Assembly: GCA_002305765.1 (NCBI GenBank)
Contig: DBQU01000070.1
Coordinates: forward strand, 1-31,529
Source of the DNA: Deltaproteobacteria bacterium UBA1386
Lineage (GTDB): Bacteria; Desulfobacterota; Syntrophorhabdia; Syntrophorhabdales; Syntrophorhabdaceae
Reading direction: 5' to 3'
Length of the DNA: 31,529 nucleotides
The notes below the pieces were generated by a model. The model saw only the letters and a program-made list of their open reading frames with translations. It was not told the origin of the DNA and ran no database searches. The position numbers and the translations under genes were made by a program. This document shows positions 14,700 to 22,514 of this stretch, in pieces; position 1 is the first letter of the stretch; the number at the start of each line of letters is the position of its first letter.

Positions 14700-16096
14700 C
14701 ATGGATCGCACGCCTGTTCATCGTTCCGGCCCTCGCGGCCATCGTCCTTGTCGCGAGCGCCGCCGTGGCACAGGAACCTTTCACCCTTCCCTCGCTCCTT
14801 GCCTATGCCGCGAAGCACAACCCCGCCCTCAGGGTGACGCAGCGGAACGTGGAGATAGAGGGCGAGGGCATACGGGCCGCGCAGGCCGACCGGATGCCGC
14901 GGATAGACCTGACCGGGGGATACACGCGCTACCGTTACCCCGCCCCACTCACGCCCATCGTGATAACCAGCCTGCCCATGCTGGCCAGCGATCTGCCCGA
15001 CTTCGAGAAGAACGTCTATGACGGCTTCGCCACCTTTTCCGTCCCCCTTTTCAAAGGCGGGCGCCTCATGAGGGGCGTCACCATCGCCGAGCTCAAGAGG
15101 TCCATGGCCCGCGACTTTTACACCCGCAACCTTCACGAACTGACCTACAATGTTACCGCTGTCTACTACAAGCTCGCCCAGCTCCACGAACTGCTTCGCG
15201 CCTCTGACGCGCAGGTGAAGGGTCTCGAGTCGCACAGGCGGGACGTGAAGTTGGCTCTCAAGGCCGGAACGGCACCGAAGCTCGATCTCCTCAAGGCCGA
15301 CACGGAGCTCGGCGCGGCCATTGAAAGAAAGATACAGACCAGGAACGCCGTAACGAACACCAGGGAACTCCTGAAGACCCTGATAGGCATGGACGACCCC
15401 GGCGACCCCGACATTGTCTTTGAGGACAACCCGTCCATGGGCGGCGCCGTCGCGAAGGCGGACCTGGAGGGCGCCCTCGCCTCACGGCCGGACTACAGGG
15501 CGGCGCAAAGCAAGGTCAGGATGCTGGAAGAACGCGTCGCCTCGGCTCAGGGTAAGAGACTGCCCGATATTTACGGAGCCGGAGATTATGGCGGGAAAGC
15601 GGGCGACAGGATGTCCTTCAAGGAGAACTGGAGCGTCGGCGTGCGCCTCTTTCTACCCATCTTCGATTTCGGCCGCATCGGGGCGGAGGTCGACCGTGAG
15701 CGTCTGGAGTTAATGAAGGCGAAGGAGGAGCAAAGGGCCCTGCGCCTCACGATAGTGAGGGAGCTCAAGGAGGCCGAGACCTCCATCGTCGACGCCGACG
15801 AACGCATCGCCGTCTCGGAAAAGGCGGTCCTTTCCGCAAAGGAACAGGTGCGCGTCGAGGACCTGCGGTACAGGTCGGGCGACAACACGAGCACCGACGT
15901 CATCAATGCCGAGGCCGCCCTCATCCGTTCCCGGGCCGACCTCTGCCAGGCGCGCTTCGACCGCCGCGTCGCCGTGGCGTCCCTCGACAAGGCGATGGGG
16001 ACGATGGACCTGCCGGCACAGGCGCAAGGGAAAGGCAACAGTCCCGGGGCAAACGGTGCCGCCCCCGGAAGACCCATGACGGAGGAAGTGAAATGA
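14696..16096 (+). CDS. TolC-family outer-membrane efflux protein
   Basis: A 466-residue outer-membrane channel that should complete a tripartite exporter with the HlyD and ABC proteins encoded downstream. The signal peptide (MTWIARLFIVPALAAIVLVA) ends near SAAVAQE. Two related halves follow. The first has the LPSLLAYAAKHNPALR motif, and the helical barrel segments include YNVTAVYYKLAQ and LRLTIVRELKEAE. The C-terminal tail is Gly/Ala/Pro-rich. The start at 14696 overlaps the tetR stop and has GGAGGG 9 nt upstream. An upstream in-frame ATG at 14540 would lie inside tetR and is rejected. Confidence 0.92.
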   Translation: MTWIARLFIVPALAAIVLVASAAVAQEPFTLPSLLAYAAKHNPALRVTQRNVEIEGEGIRAAQADRMPRIDLTGGYTRYRYPAPLTPIVITSLPMLASDLPDFEKNVYDGFATFSVPLFKGGRLMRGVTIAELKRSMARDFYTRNLHELTYNVTAVYYKLAQLHELLRASDAQVKGLESHRRDVKLALKAGTAPKLDLLKADTELGAAIERKIQTRNAVTNTRELLKTLIGMDDPGDPDIVFEDNPSMGGAVAKADLEGALASRPDYRAAQSKVRMLEERVASAQGKRLPDIYGAGDYGGKAGDRMSFKENWSVGVRLFLPIFDFGRIGAEVDRERLELMKAKEEQRALRLTIVRELKEAETSIVDADERIAVSEKAVLSAKEQVRVEDLRYRSGDNTSTDVINAEAALIRSRADLCQARFDRRVAVASLDKAMGTMDLPAQAQGKGNSPGANGAAPGRPMTEEVK

Positions 16097-17085
16097 TCTC
16101 CAAGAAAAAAATCATTCCCCTGGCGGTCATCGCCGCCGCGGTGATCGTCGCCGTCATAGTCGTCATGAGCTTTGTCCGCGGACGCGACGACGGCACCATG
16201 AAGCTCTCCGGCAACGTGGAGGTGACGGAGTGCAATGTCGGCTTCAAGGTCGCCGGCAAGATCAGGGCCCTCAAGGTCGACGAAGGTGCCCGCGTGAAGG
16301 AGGGCGATCTGATCGCCGAACTCTCGAGCGGCGACGTGAAGGCCCTTGTCGATCAGAACCGCGCCGCCCTCGAGGAGGCCAGGGTGAAGCTTGCGGAGCT
16401 GAAAGCGGGCTCGCGGCGACAGGAGATCGTGAAGGCCCGGGCGGACTCGGCGTCCCTCGAGGCGGAGCTCGTGAAGGCCCGCAAGGATTTCGAGCGCGCC
16501 GGGACCCTCTATGAGAACGGGGCCATATCGGCGTCGCGCTTCGACGCGGCAAAGAGCGCCTACGAAACGCGCCTCGGTCAGCTGAAGAGCGCGAGGCAGC
16601 AGCAGAGCCTCGTCGAGGAAGGCCCGCGCAGGGAGGATATAAGGGCCGCCGAGCTTCGGGTGAAGCAGCTCGAGGCCCTCGTCGCGAACACGGAAGAGAA
16701 GCTTGCCGACACCCGGCTCTACGCGCCCATATCGGGGGTGGTCTTCAGGAAGAACGTCGAGCTCGGTGAGATCGTCCAACCCGGCGCGGCCGTATTCACC
16801 ATCGGCGACCTCGATCGCCCCTGGGTCAAGGTGTACGTGAAGGAAGACAAGCTCGCCCTCGTCAAACTCGGCCAGAAGGCCAGGATAACCGTCGATACAT
16901 ACAAGGACAGGTCCTACGAGGGCACGGTCACATTCATCTCCTCCGACGCCGAGTTCACTCCGAAGAACGTCCAGACCCAGGAAGAACGCGTCAAGCTGGT
17001 CTTCGGCGTGAAGGTCACCGTCACGAACAGGGACCAGGAGTTGAAAGCCGGCATGCCCGCCGACGTGAGGATCTCTCTCAAATGA
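16093..17085 (+). CDS. HlyD/YbhG-type membrane fusion protein
   Basis: A 330-residue periplasmic adaptor between the inner-membrane ABC transporter and TolC. One N-terminal membrane anchor (residues about 7-26) precedes a lipoyl half-domain (SGNVEVTECNVGFKVAGKI and VDEGARVKEGDLIAEL). A long coiled coil (about 90-210, rich in Lys, Glu, Ala) follows, with the second lipoyl half at about 215-235 (RLYAPISGVV) and beta-barrel segments up to the C-terminus (LKAGMPADVRISL). It overlaps tolC and the first ATPase gene by ATGA at both ends. The architecture matches E. coli YbhG. Confidence 0.92.
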   Translation: MISKKKIIPLAVIAAAVIVAVIVVMSFVRGRDDGTMKLSGNVEVTECNVGFKVAGKIRALKVDEGARVKEGDLIAELSSGDVKALVDQNRAALEEARVKLAELKAGSRRQEIVKARADSASLEAELVKARKDFERAGTLYENGAISASRFDAAKSAYETRLGQLKSARQQQSLVEEGPRREDIRAAELRVKQLEALVANTEEKLADTRLYAPISGVVFRKNVELGEIVQPGAAVFTIGDLDRPWVKVYVKEDKLALVKLGQKARITVDTYKDRSYEGTVTFISSDAEFTPKNVQTQEERVKLVFGVKVTVTNRDQELKAGMPADVRISLK

Positions 17086-18032
17086 CGACGGAAGATACCC
17101 CGGCGATACGCACGGAATCCCTCACCAAGAGCTTCGGCGACGTCAAGGCGCTCGACGGGATCACTCTCGAGGTCCACAAGGGCGAGCTCTTCGGGCTCGT
17201 CGGCCCTGACGGCGCGGGGAAGTCGACACTCATGAGACTCCTCGCGGCAGTCATGGAACCCACGTCCGGCAACGCCTGGGTGGCCTCGCATCCCATAGGC
17301 AAAGGTGCCGAGAGGATCAAGGAAAAGATAGCCTATATGCCCCAGCGCTTCGGATTGTATGAAGACCTCACGGTCATGGAGAACATGGTCTTCTACGCCG
17401 ACATCTTCGACGTGCCGAAGGCCGAGCGCGCGGCCCGGATGGACAGGCTCCTCGGGTTCTCGGGCCTTGTGCCTTTCACCGGCAGGCTGGCAGGACAGCT
17501 CTCGGGCGGCATGAAGCAGAAGCTCGGTCTCACCTGCGCCCTCATCCACACACCGGAGATACTCTTCCTCGACGAGCCGACGAACGGCGTCGACCCTGTT
17601 TCGCGCCGCGACTTCTGGAAGATCCTCTACGAGCTCCTCAAGGAGGGGACGACCATCTTCGTCTCCACCTCCTACCTCGACGAGGCGGAGCGGTGCACCG
17701 AGGTGGGCCTCATTTACGAAGGCAGACTCCTCGAAAAGGACACCCCCGCGGCGATCAAGGCCCGGCATGCCATGCCCATGATCGAGGTGTGGTGCGACAA
17801 TGCCCACGAGACCGTGGGGACCATCAAGGACGATGAAAGGGTGACGGGCATCGGCCTGTACGGTGACAGGCTCCACATCGGATTGAAGGAGAGGGGCGAC
17901 ATAGAGGCCGTGATAGGAACGCTGTCGGACAGGGGCTGCGCCACCGGGGGATACCGCGAGATAGCGCCCTCCATCGAGGACGTCTTCTTCACCATGATCG
18001 GCGCCCGCGGCGCCGGCAGGGACCCAGGGTGA
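17082..18032 (+). CDS. ABC transporter ATPase 1 (YbhF N-half-like)
   Basis: A 316-residue ABC ATPase of the drug-exporter (DrrA/YbhF) type. Walker A is GPDGAGKST (41-49), the Q-loop glutamine is Q88, the signature is LSGGMK (140-145), and Walker B with the catalytic glutamate is ILFLDEP (D164, E165). The switch histidine is replaced by serine (S197 in FVSTSYLDEAE), so its own ATP site is probably weak. The C-terminal region (about 230-316) is the DrrA-like accessory domain. The gene overlaps hlyD by 4 nt. In E. coli the two ATPase halves are fused as YbhF; here they are separate genes. Confidence 0.92.
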   Translation: MTTEDTPAIRTESLTKSFGDVKALDGITLEVHKGELFGLVGPDGAGKSTLMRLLAAVMEPTSGNAWVASHPIGKGAERIKEKIAYMPQRFGLYEDLTVMENMVFYADIFDVPKAERAARMDRLLGFSGLVPFTGRLAGQLSGGMKQKLGLTCALIHTPEILFLDEPTNGVDPVSRRDFWKILYELLKEGTTIFVSTSYLDEAERCTEVGLIYEGRLLEKDTPAAIKARHAMPMIEVWCDNAHETVGTIKDDERVTGIGLYGDRLHIGLKERGDIEAVIGTLSDRGCATGGYREIAPSIEDVFFTMIGARGAGRDPG

Positions 18033-18036
18033 CGGC

Positions 18037-18975
18037 ATGACCGCGGCGCAGGGACAGGACATCGCCGTTTCCGTGAGCGGGCTCACGAGGACCTTCGGTG
18101 ACTTCCGGGCCGTCGACGGCATCGACCTCGCCGTTGCCAGGGGCGAGGTCTTCGGGTTCCTGGGACCCAACGGCGCCGGCAAGTCCACGACCATCCGCAT
18201 GCTTTGCGGGCTCCTCCTCCCCTCCGCGGGGTCGGGCACCGTGAGCGGCTTCGACATCATGAGACAATCCGAGGAGATAAAGAAGAACATCGGCTACATG
18301 TCCCAGCGCTTCTCCCTCTACGACGACCTCACCGTCGAGGAGAACATCGATTTCTTCAGCGGCATCTACGGCGTCGCCGACGAGAAGAAAGTGGAGCGCA
18401 AGCAATGGGTCCTCGAGATGGCGGGTATCGCCGGCAAGCGCAAGGCCATCACGCGCACCATGGCGAGCGGCTTCAAGCAGCGTCTCGCCCTTGGATGCGC
18501 CGTCATCCACGAACCGCCCGTCATATTCCTCGACGAGCCCACCTCCGGCGTCGACCCCATCTCCCGGCGCCGTTTCTGGAATCTTATCTACGAGATGTCC
18601 TCGCGGGGGACGACGGTCTTCGTCACCACCCACTACCTCGACGAGGCCGAATACTGCGATCGCCTGGCCCTCATCTACAGGGGGAAGATCATCGCCGAAG
18701 GCCGGCCGGACATCATGAAGAAGGAATACATGCACAGGGAGGTCCTTGAAGTCTCCGTCGCTGCCGTGGTGGAGGCCCTCGAGGTCCTTGGCGGGAAAGG
18801 CTTCGACGTCGCCCTTTTCGGCAACGTCATCCACGCCACCGTCGACAGCGCCGCGACGGCGATCCCCGCCATCCGAGCGGTCCTCGAGGACGGCGGCATC
18901 GCCGTCTCCGACATCACGGTGGTGCGCCCTTCCCTCGAAGACGTCTTCGTGTCCCTCATCGAGGCGTCCTCATGA
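18037..18975 (+). CDS. ABC transporter ATPase 2 (YbhF C-half-like)
   Basis: A 312-residue partner of the preceding ATPase. Walker A is GPNGAGKST (43-51), the Q-loop glutamine is Q90, Walker B is VIFLDEP (D166, E167) and the switch histidine H199 (VTTHYLDEAE) is intact. The signature motif is degenerate: MASGFKQ at 142-148 instead of LSGGxxQ. In a heterodimer this degenerate signature faces the Walker motifs of ATPase 1, which lack the switch histidine. It starts 4 nt after the previous stop and overlaps the first permease by ATGA. Confidence 0.92.
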   Translation: MTAAQGQDIAVSVSGLTRTFGDFRAVDGIDLAVARGEVFGFLGPNGAGKSTTIRMLCGLLLPSAGSGTVSGFDIMRQSEEIKKNIGYMSQRFSLYDDLTVEENIDFFSGIYGVADEKKVERKQWVLEMAGIAGKRKAITRTMASGFKQRLALGCAVIHEPPVIFLDEPTSGVDPISRRRFWNLIYEMSSRGTTVFVTTHYLDEAEYCDRLALIYRGKIIAEGRPDIMKKEYMHREVLEVSVAAVVEALEVLGGKGFDVALFGNVIHATVDSAATAIPAIRAVLEDGGIAVSDITVVRPSLEDVFVSLIEASS

Positions 18976-20084
18976 TGAATTTGAGCCGCGTGAGGGCCAT
19001 AGCCAGGAAAGAGATGATCCAGATCCGGCGGGACCCTTTGAGCCTTGCACTCGCCTTCCTCATGCCCGTGATGCTGCTCTTCATCTTCGGGTACGCCATC
19101 ACCGTGGACGTCGACCGGCTGACGACGGTGGTCTGCGACAGGGACGGCTCGAGCCTGACGAGGGAGATCGTCCGCGGCCTCGAGGCGTCGGGCTACTTCA
19201 CCGTCGTTGCTTACGTGAAGGACCCGGCGCTCATAGACAGGGCCCTCGATGAGGGCAGCGCGCGGGTGGCGCTGTCCATACCGGAGGATTTCTCCAGATA
19301 CGCCCGGACGGGGGGCGAACCCCGGCTCCAGGTCATTGTCGACGGCAGCGACTCCAACACGGCCACCATCGCCCTGGGGTACCTGAATACCGCCCTCGAG
19401 CTCGCCGCCCGGCGGGCCGGGCTCGCCTCCTTCGACCCCGTCATCGACGTCCGTCCCCGCGTCCGGTACAACCCGGAGCTCAAGTCCCGCAATTTTATCG
19501 TCCCGGGGCTCATCGCCGTCATCATGGCCATCATCGCCGCCCTCCTCACGTCCCTCACCATCGCCAGGGAATGGGAGCGGGGAACGATGGAGCAGCTCGT
19601 TTCCACGCCCGTGAAGCCGGTGGAGCTCATCGTCGGAAAGCTGGCTCCCTACTTCGCCATCGGCATCATCGACACCGTCATGTCCATCGTGATCGTCGTC
19701 GCCCTCTTCGGGGTGCCCCTCAAGGGAAGCGTCTTTCTCCTCCTTTTCATATCCTCCCTCTTCCTCTTCGGGGGATTGGGCCTCGGCATCCTCCTGTCCA
19801 TCGTCACGAGATCGCAGCTGGCGGCAAGCCAGGTCGCCGTCATCACATCCTATCTGCCGGCGCTCCTCCTGTCGGGCTTTATGTTCTCCATTGTGAACAT
19901 GCCCGTGCCCCTGCAGGCCATTACCTATCTCATACCCGCCCGCTACTTCGTCTCCGCCATCAAGGGAATATTCCTCAAGGCGAACACCGCCGGGATGCTT
20001 CTCACCGAGATGGGGCTACTCGCGCTTTTCGGCGTCATCGTCTTCACCCTGGCGGTGAAGCGGTTCAGGAAGACGGTGGCCTGA
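18972..20084 (+). CDS. ABC-2 permease 1 (YbhS-like)
   Basis: A 370-residue integral inner-membrane permease. Segment 1 is near residues 24-45 (SLALAFLMPVMLLFIFGYAI). A large extracytoplasmic domain (about 46-175) follows, ending near SRNFIVPGL. Five more membrane segments lie in the C-terminal half. The cytoplasmic family motif EWERGTMEQL is present. It shares its fold and order with permease 2 (similar GYAxTxDV, RxxVRY/WYN and GTMEQL blocks), so the two form a heterodimeric pore from an old duplication. A second ATG at 18975 is an alternative start. Confidence 0.9.
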   Translation: MMNLSRVRAIARKEMIQIRRDPLSLALAFLMPVMLLFIFGYAITVDVDRLTTVVCDRDGSSLTREIVRGLEASGYFTVVAYVKDPALIDRALDEGSARVALSIPEDFSRYARTGGEPRLQVIVDGSDSNTATIALGYLNTALELAARRAGLASFDPVIDVRPRVRYNPELKSRNFIVPGLIAVIMAIIAALLTSLTIAREWERGTMEQLVSTPVKPVELIVGKLAPYFAIGIIDTVMSIVIVVALFGVPLKGSVFLLLFISSLFLFGGLGLGILLSIVTRSQLAASQVAVITSYLPALLLSGFMFSIVNMPVPLQAITYLIPARYFVSAIKGIFLKANTAGMLLTEMGLLALFGVIVFTLAVKRFRKTVA

Positions 20085-20085
20085 C

Positions 20086-21207
20086 ATGAGAGAGACGCTC
20101 CGGCGCATCAAACATATGATCGTCAAGGAATTCATCCAGATATTCCGTGACAGGAAGATGAAGCCCATCATCTTCCTGACCCCCGTCCTTCAGCTCATCG
20201 TCTTCGGCTATGCCGTGACGATGGATGTCACCAATATCCGCATGGCCGTCCATGACCTCGACAAGACGTCGGTCACCCGCGAGATCGCCCGGCGTTTCGA
20301 GGCGTCGGGATACTTCAGGATCGTGCGCTTCGCCGCGTCCGAACAGGAGGTAAGGGACCTCCTGGACCGCGGAAAGGCCACAGTGGTCCTCAATTTCGAC
20401 CGGGGCTTCACGTCGGACCTCGAGGCACGTCGCGGGGCCTCCGTCCAGATACTCATCGACGGCGGGGACTCGAACACCGCCCTTGTCGCGGCAGGATACG
20501 CCGGCGCCATCATCTCCCGGTACGGCCGGGACATCGCCACACGGATGGCCTCATGGACGCCGGGCTCCCTGGACGTGCGCCCCCGCGCCTGGTACAACGC
20601 GGACTTGAGGAGCAGGAACTACAACGTGCCGGGGGTCATCGCAATCATGGTCCTCCTCGTGTGCCTTTTGCTCACATCCATGGCCATCGTCCGGGAACGG
20701 GAGATCGGCACCATGGAACAGCTCATGGTCACGCCCATCCGCCCCGCCGAACTTATCCTGGGGAAGACCATCCCCTTCGCCCTCATCGGGTTCTTCGACA
20801 TGTTCCTCGTCACCGTCGTCGGCGTCCTCTGGTTCGACGTCCCCATACGGGGCTCCATTCCCCTTCTCGTCCTCGCGACTGCCGTGTACCTCCTTTCCGT
20901 CCTCGGCTTCGGCCTCTTCATCTCCACCATCTCCCGGACCCAGCAGCAGGCGATGATGGCGACGTTCCTCTTCTTCGCCCCGGCGATCCTCCTGTCGGGC
21001 CTCATGTTCCCCATAGAGAACATGCCCCGGGCCGTCCAGTTCATCACCTACCTCAATCCACTTCGGTATTTCCTCGTCATCATCCGTGGTATCTTCCTGA
21101 AGGGCAGCGGCATGGCCATCCTCTGGCCCCAGTTTCTCGCCCTCTTCCTTCTCGGGGCATCCGTCGTCGCCACGAGTTCGCTGAGGTTCAAGAAGCGGTT
21201 GGGATGA
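20086..21207 (+). CDS. ABC-2 permease 2 (YbhR-like)
   Basis: A 373-residue permease homologous to the preceding one. It has an N-terminal segment PIIFLTPVLQLIVFGYAVTM, a large periplasmic domain, the motif REREIGTMEQLMVTP and five C-terminal membrane segments ending in FKKRLG. It starts 1 nt after the permease 1 stop. It is the last gene of the tetR-tolC-hlyD-ATPase-ATPase-permease-permease operon, whose genes are all coupled by overlaps or gaps of at most 4 nt. The exported compound is unknown; hydrophobic drugs or lipids are typical of this family. Confidence 0.9.
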   Translation: MRETLRRIKHMIVKEFIQIFRDRKMKPIIFLTPVLQLIVFGYAVTMDVTNIRMAVHDLDKTSVTREIARRFEASGYFRIVRFAASEQEVRDLLDRGKATVVLNFDRGFTSDLEARRGASVQILIDGGDSNTALVAAGYAGAIISRYGRDIATRMASWTPGSLDVRPRAWYNADLRSRNYNVPGVIAIMVLLVCLLLTSMAIVREREIGTMEQLMVTPIRPAELILGKTIPFALIGFFDMFLVTVVGVLWFDVPIRGSIPLLVLATAVYLLSVLGFGLFISTISRTQQQAMMATFLFFAPAILLSGLMFPIENMPRAVQFITYLNPLRYFLVIIRGIFLKGSGMAILWPQFLALFLLGASVVATSSLRFKKRLG

Positions 21208-21212
21208 AAGAC

Positions 21213-21248
21213 GGCTTGAATGGCTTGAATGGCTTGAATGGCTTGACA
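21213..21248. repeat. 9-bp tandem repeat GGCTTGAAT
   Basis: Three perfect copies of GGCTTGAAT and a fourth degenerate copy GGCTTGACA begin 5 nt after the stop of permease 2. The fourth copy runs into the left end of the palindromic element. The core CTTGAA is the same as in the 8-bp arrays at 101-124 and 6425-6463. Confidence 0.85.
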
Positions 21249-21399
21249 GGCTGTTGACAAAGTGATTTCTGAAGACGATTCGTGCTCTTTCGTCATTCCG
21301 GCGAAGGCCGGAATCCAGGAAAAACGAGGGGTTAGAGAAACCTCTGGATTTAAGGCCTTCGCCGGAATGACGTAGAAAATGGGTTTATCAACAGCCTGT
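21246..21399. mobile_element. MITE-like palindromic element
   Basis: The ends are ACAGGCTGTTGACAAA (21246-21261) and its inverted near-copy TTTATCAACAGCCTGT (21384-21399), differing by one base. Inside, CGTCATTCCGGCGAAGGCC (21291-21309) is perfectly inverted at 21354-21372, and AATCCAG at 21312-21318 is inverted just before it. The element is about 154 bp, has no coding capacity and no obvious target duplication, partly because the left end abuts the tandem repeat. The inner arm resembles widely dispersed proteobacterial repeats. The rest of 21208-21556 shows nothing else. Confidence 0.75.
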
Positions 21400-21556
21400 T
21401 GAGGGTTTGCACATTCCAGAGGCAAGCTGAAGAGTATCCGGCGGGGTGGACGGCGTTTCCCCGACAGTGTCGGCTCGACGGCCGAACCGCCTTTTGGTGT
21501 TGACAATCGGCGACAGGCGATACCAGAATGATAGGCAAAAGGATGAAAGGGAGAAT

Positions 21557-22486
21557 ATGAGATATCGCCGGGGGTTCTTCACTTCCGTTGCCGCATTACT
21601 GGCATGTAGCGTTCTTTTCTTGGCCGGTTGTTCGGGGTCGGGCAAGGGGGGATCCGGCGGGGGACATCGGCCGGGTGGGCCGGGAAACGGCTTTCTCTCC
21701 ACGGTGTACGACACGAAGTCTTTCAACCCGGAGGCGGACAGGCTCCCTCCCATGTACACGGGACACAACCCGGAACTCCTCTACAACGGCATTGAGATGA
21801 GAAAACAAAGAGCGATGCGGGGAACGGGGGAGACAGAGGAACAGCACAGGGCCAGGATGGCCCGGGAGATAGCCCTTCCCCTCATGGGTTCCCTGGATTT
21901 CGACAGCGTCTATGCCGTGAGGGTCACCCCCGCCGAGGTCCGCCGTGACGGGAAGGACGGACTCATCCACGTGAGCTGCCGGCTCTGTGCCGCGTTCGAG
22001 GCGGGCCGGGAGGACCCTGGGAAAAAAGCCTTCGTCGTCAGGTACCTGCCCCACCTCGACAACAGGTACACCATAGCCAGGAAGGATGGCACCCGGGTGA
22101 CCATCGAGGAGATAAAGTTCAGCGAATACGCGGTGGTCATCGCCAACGCGAGGGACCTCCCGATACAGAGGACCGTAGGGCCGCAGGCACGCGAGGACGG
22201 CAGGAGACAGAAGGAGGGCGACGAAAAGCCGGAGGGCGAAAGGATCGAAGAGGCGATAGAGTTGACGGCCGACCAGGCACGACGCATGGAGGGCGGTATC
22301 ATGGCGCTTCTCATCGGCAAGCTCGCGCCGCCGTACACCTCGCACGAGGAGATCGGCCGCAAGCCGACGGCGGAAAGACCAGGCACCTATCTTGGGAGAT
22401 ATCATTACCTGTACATGGACCTCATGACAATATGGTTCTACGACGTGACAACAGGGAAGGTCCTCAAGAAGATGCGGTTCTCTTAG
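21557..22486 (+). CDS. Putative lipoprotein of unknown function
   Basis: A 309-residue protein with a lipoprotein signal: MRYRRGFF, a hydrophobic core, and the lipobox FLAGC with C25, then a Gly/Ser-rich linker. The body contains charged helices and two segments rich in Arg and Lys. The C-terminus has YHYLYMDLMTIWFYDVTTGKVLKKMRF. The ATG at 21557 follows AAGGGAG closely; an in-frame ATG at 21446 has no ribosome site and would hide the lipobox. I do not recognise a family. It is convergent with the aminotransferase gene, 28 bp apart. Confidence 0.7.
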   Translation: MRYRRGFFTSVAALLACSVLFLAGCSGSGKGGSGGGHRPGGPGNGFLSTVYDTKSFNPEADRLPPMYTGHNPELLYNGIEMRKQRAMRGTGETEEQHRARMAREIALPLMGSLDFDSVYAVRVTPAEVRRDGKDGLIHVSCRLCAAFEAGREDPGKKAFVVRYLPHLDNRYTIARKDGTRVTIEEIKFSEYAVVIANARDLPIQRTVGPQAREDGRRQKEGDEKPEGERIEEAIELTADQARRMEGGIMALLIGKLAPPYTSHEEIGRKPTAERPGTYLGRYHYLYMDLMTIWFYDVTTGKVLKKMRFS

Positions 22487-22514
22487 CCGTTCCGACCGCC
22501 CCTTCTTTCGGCGA

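Noticed and set aside
15586..18290. Two long minus-strand open frames across tolC, hlyD and the ATPase genes
   Set aside because: Both are antisense to well-recognised genes and show biased composition typical of shadow frames.
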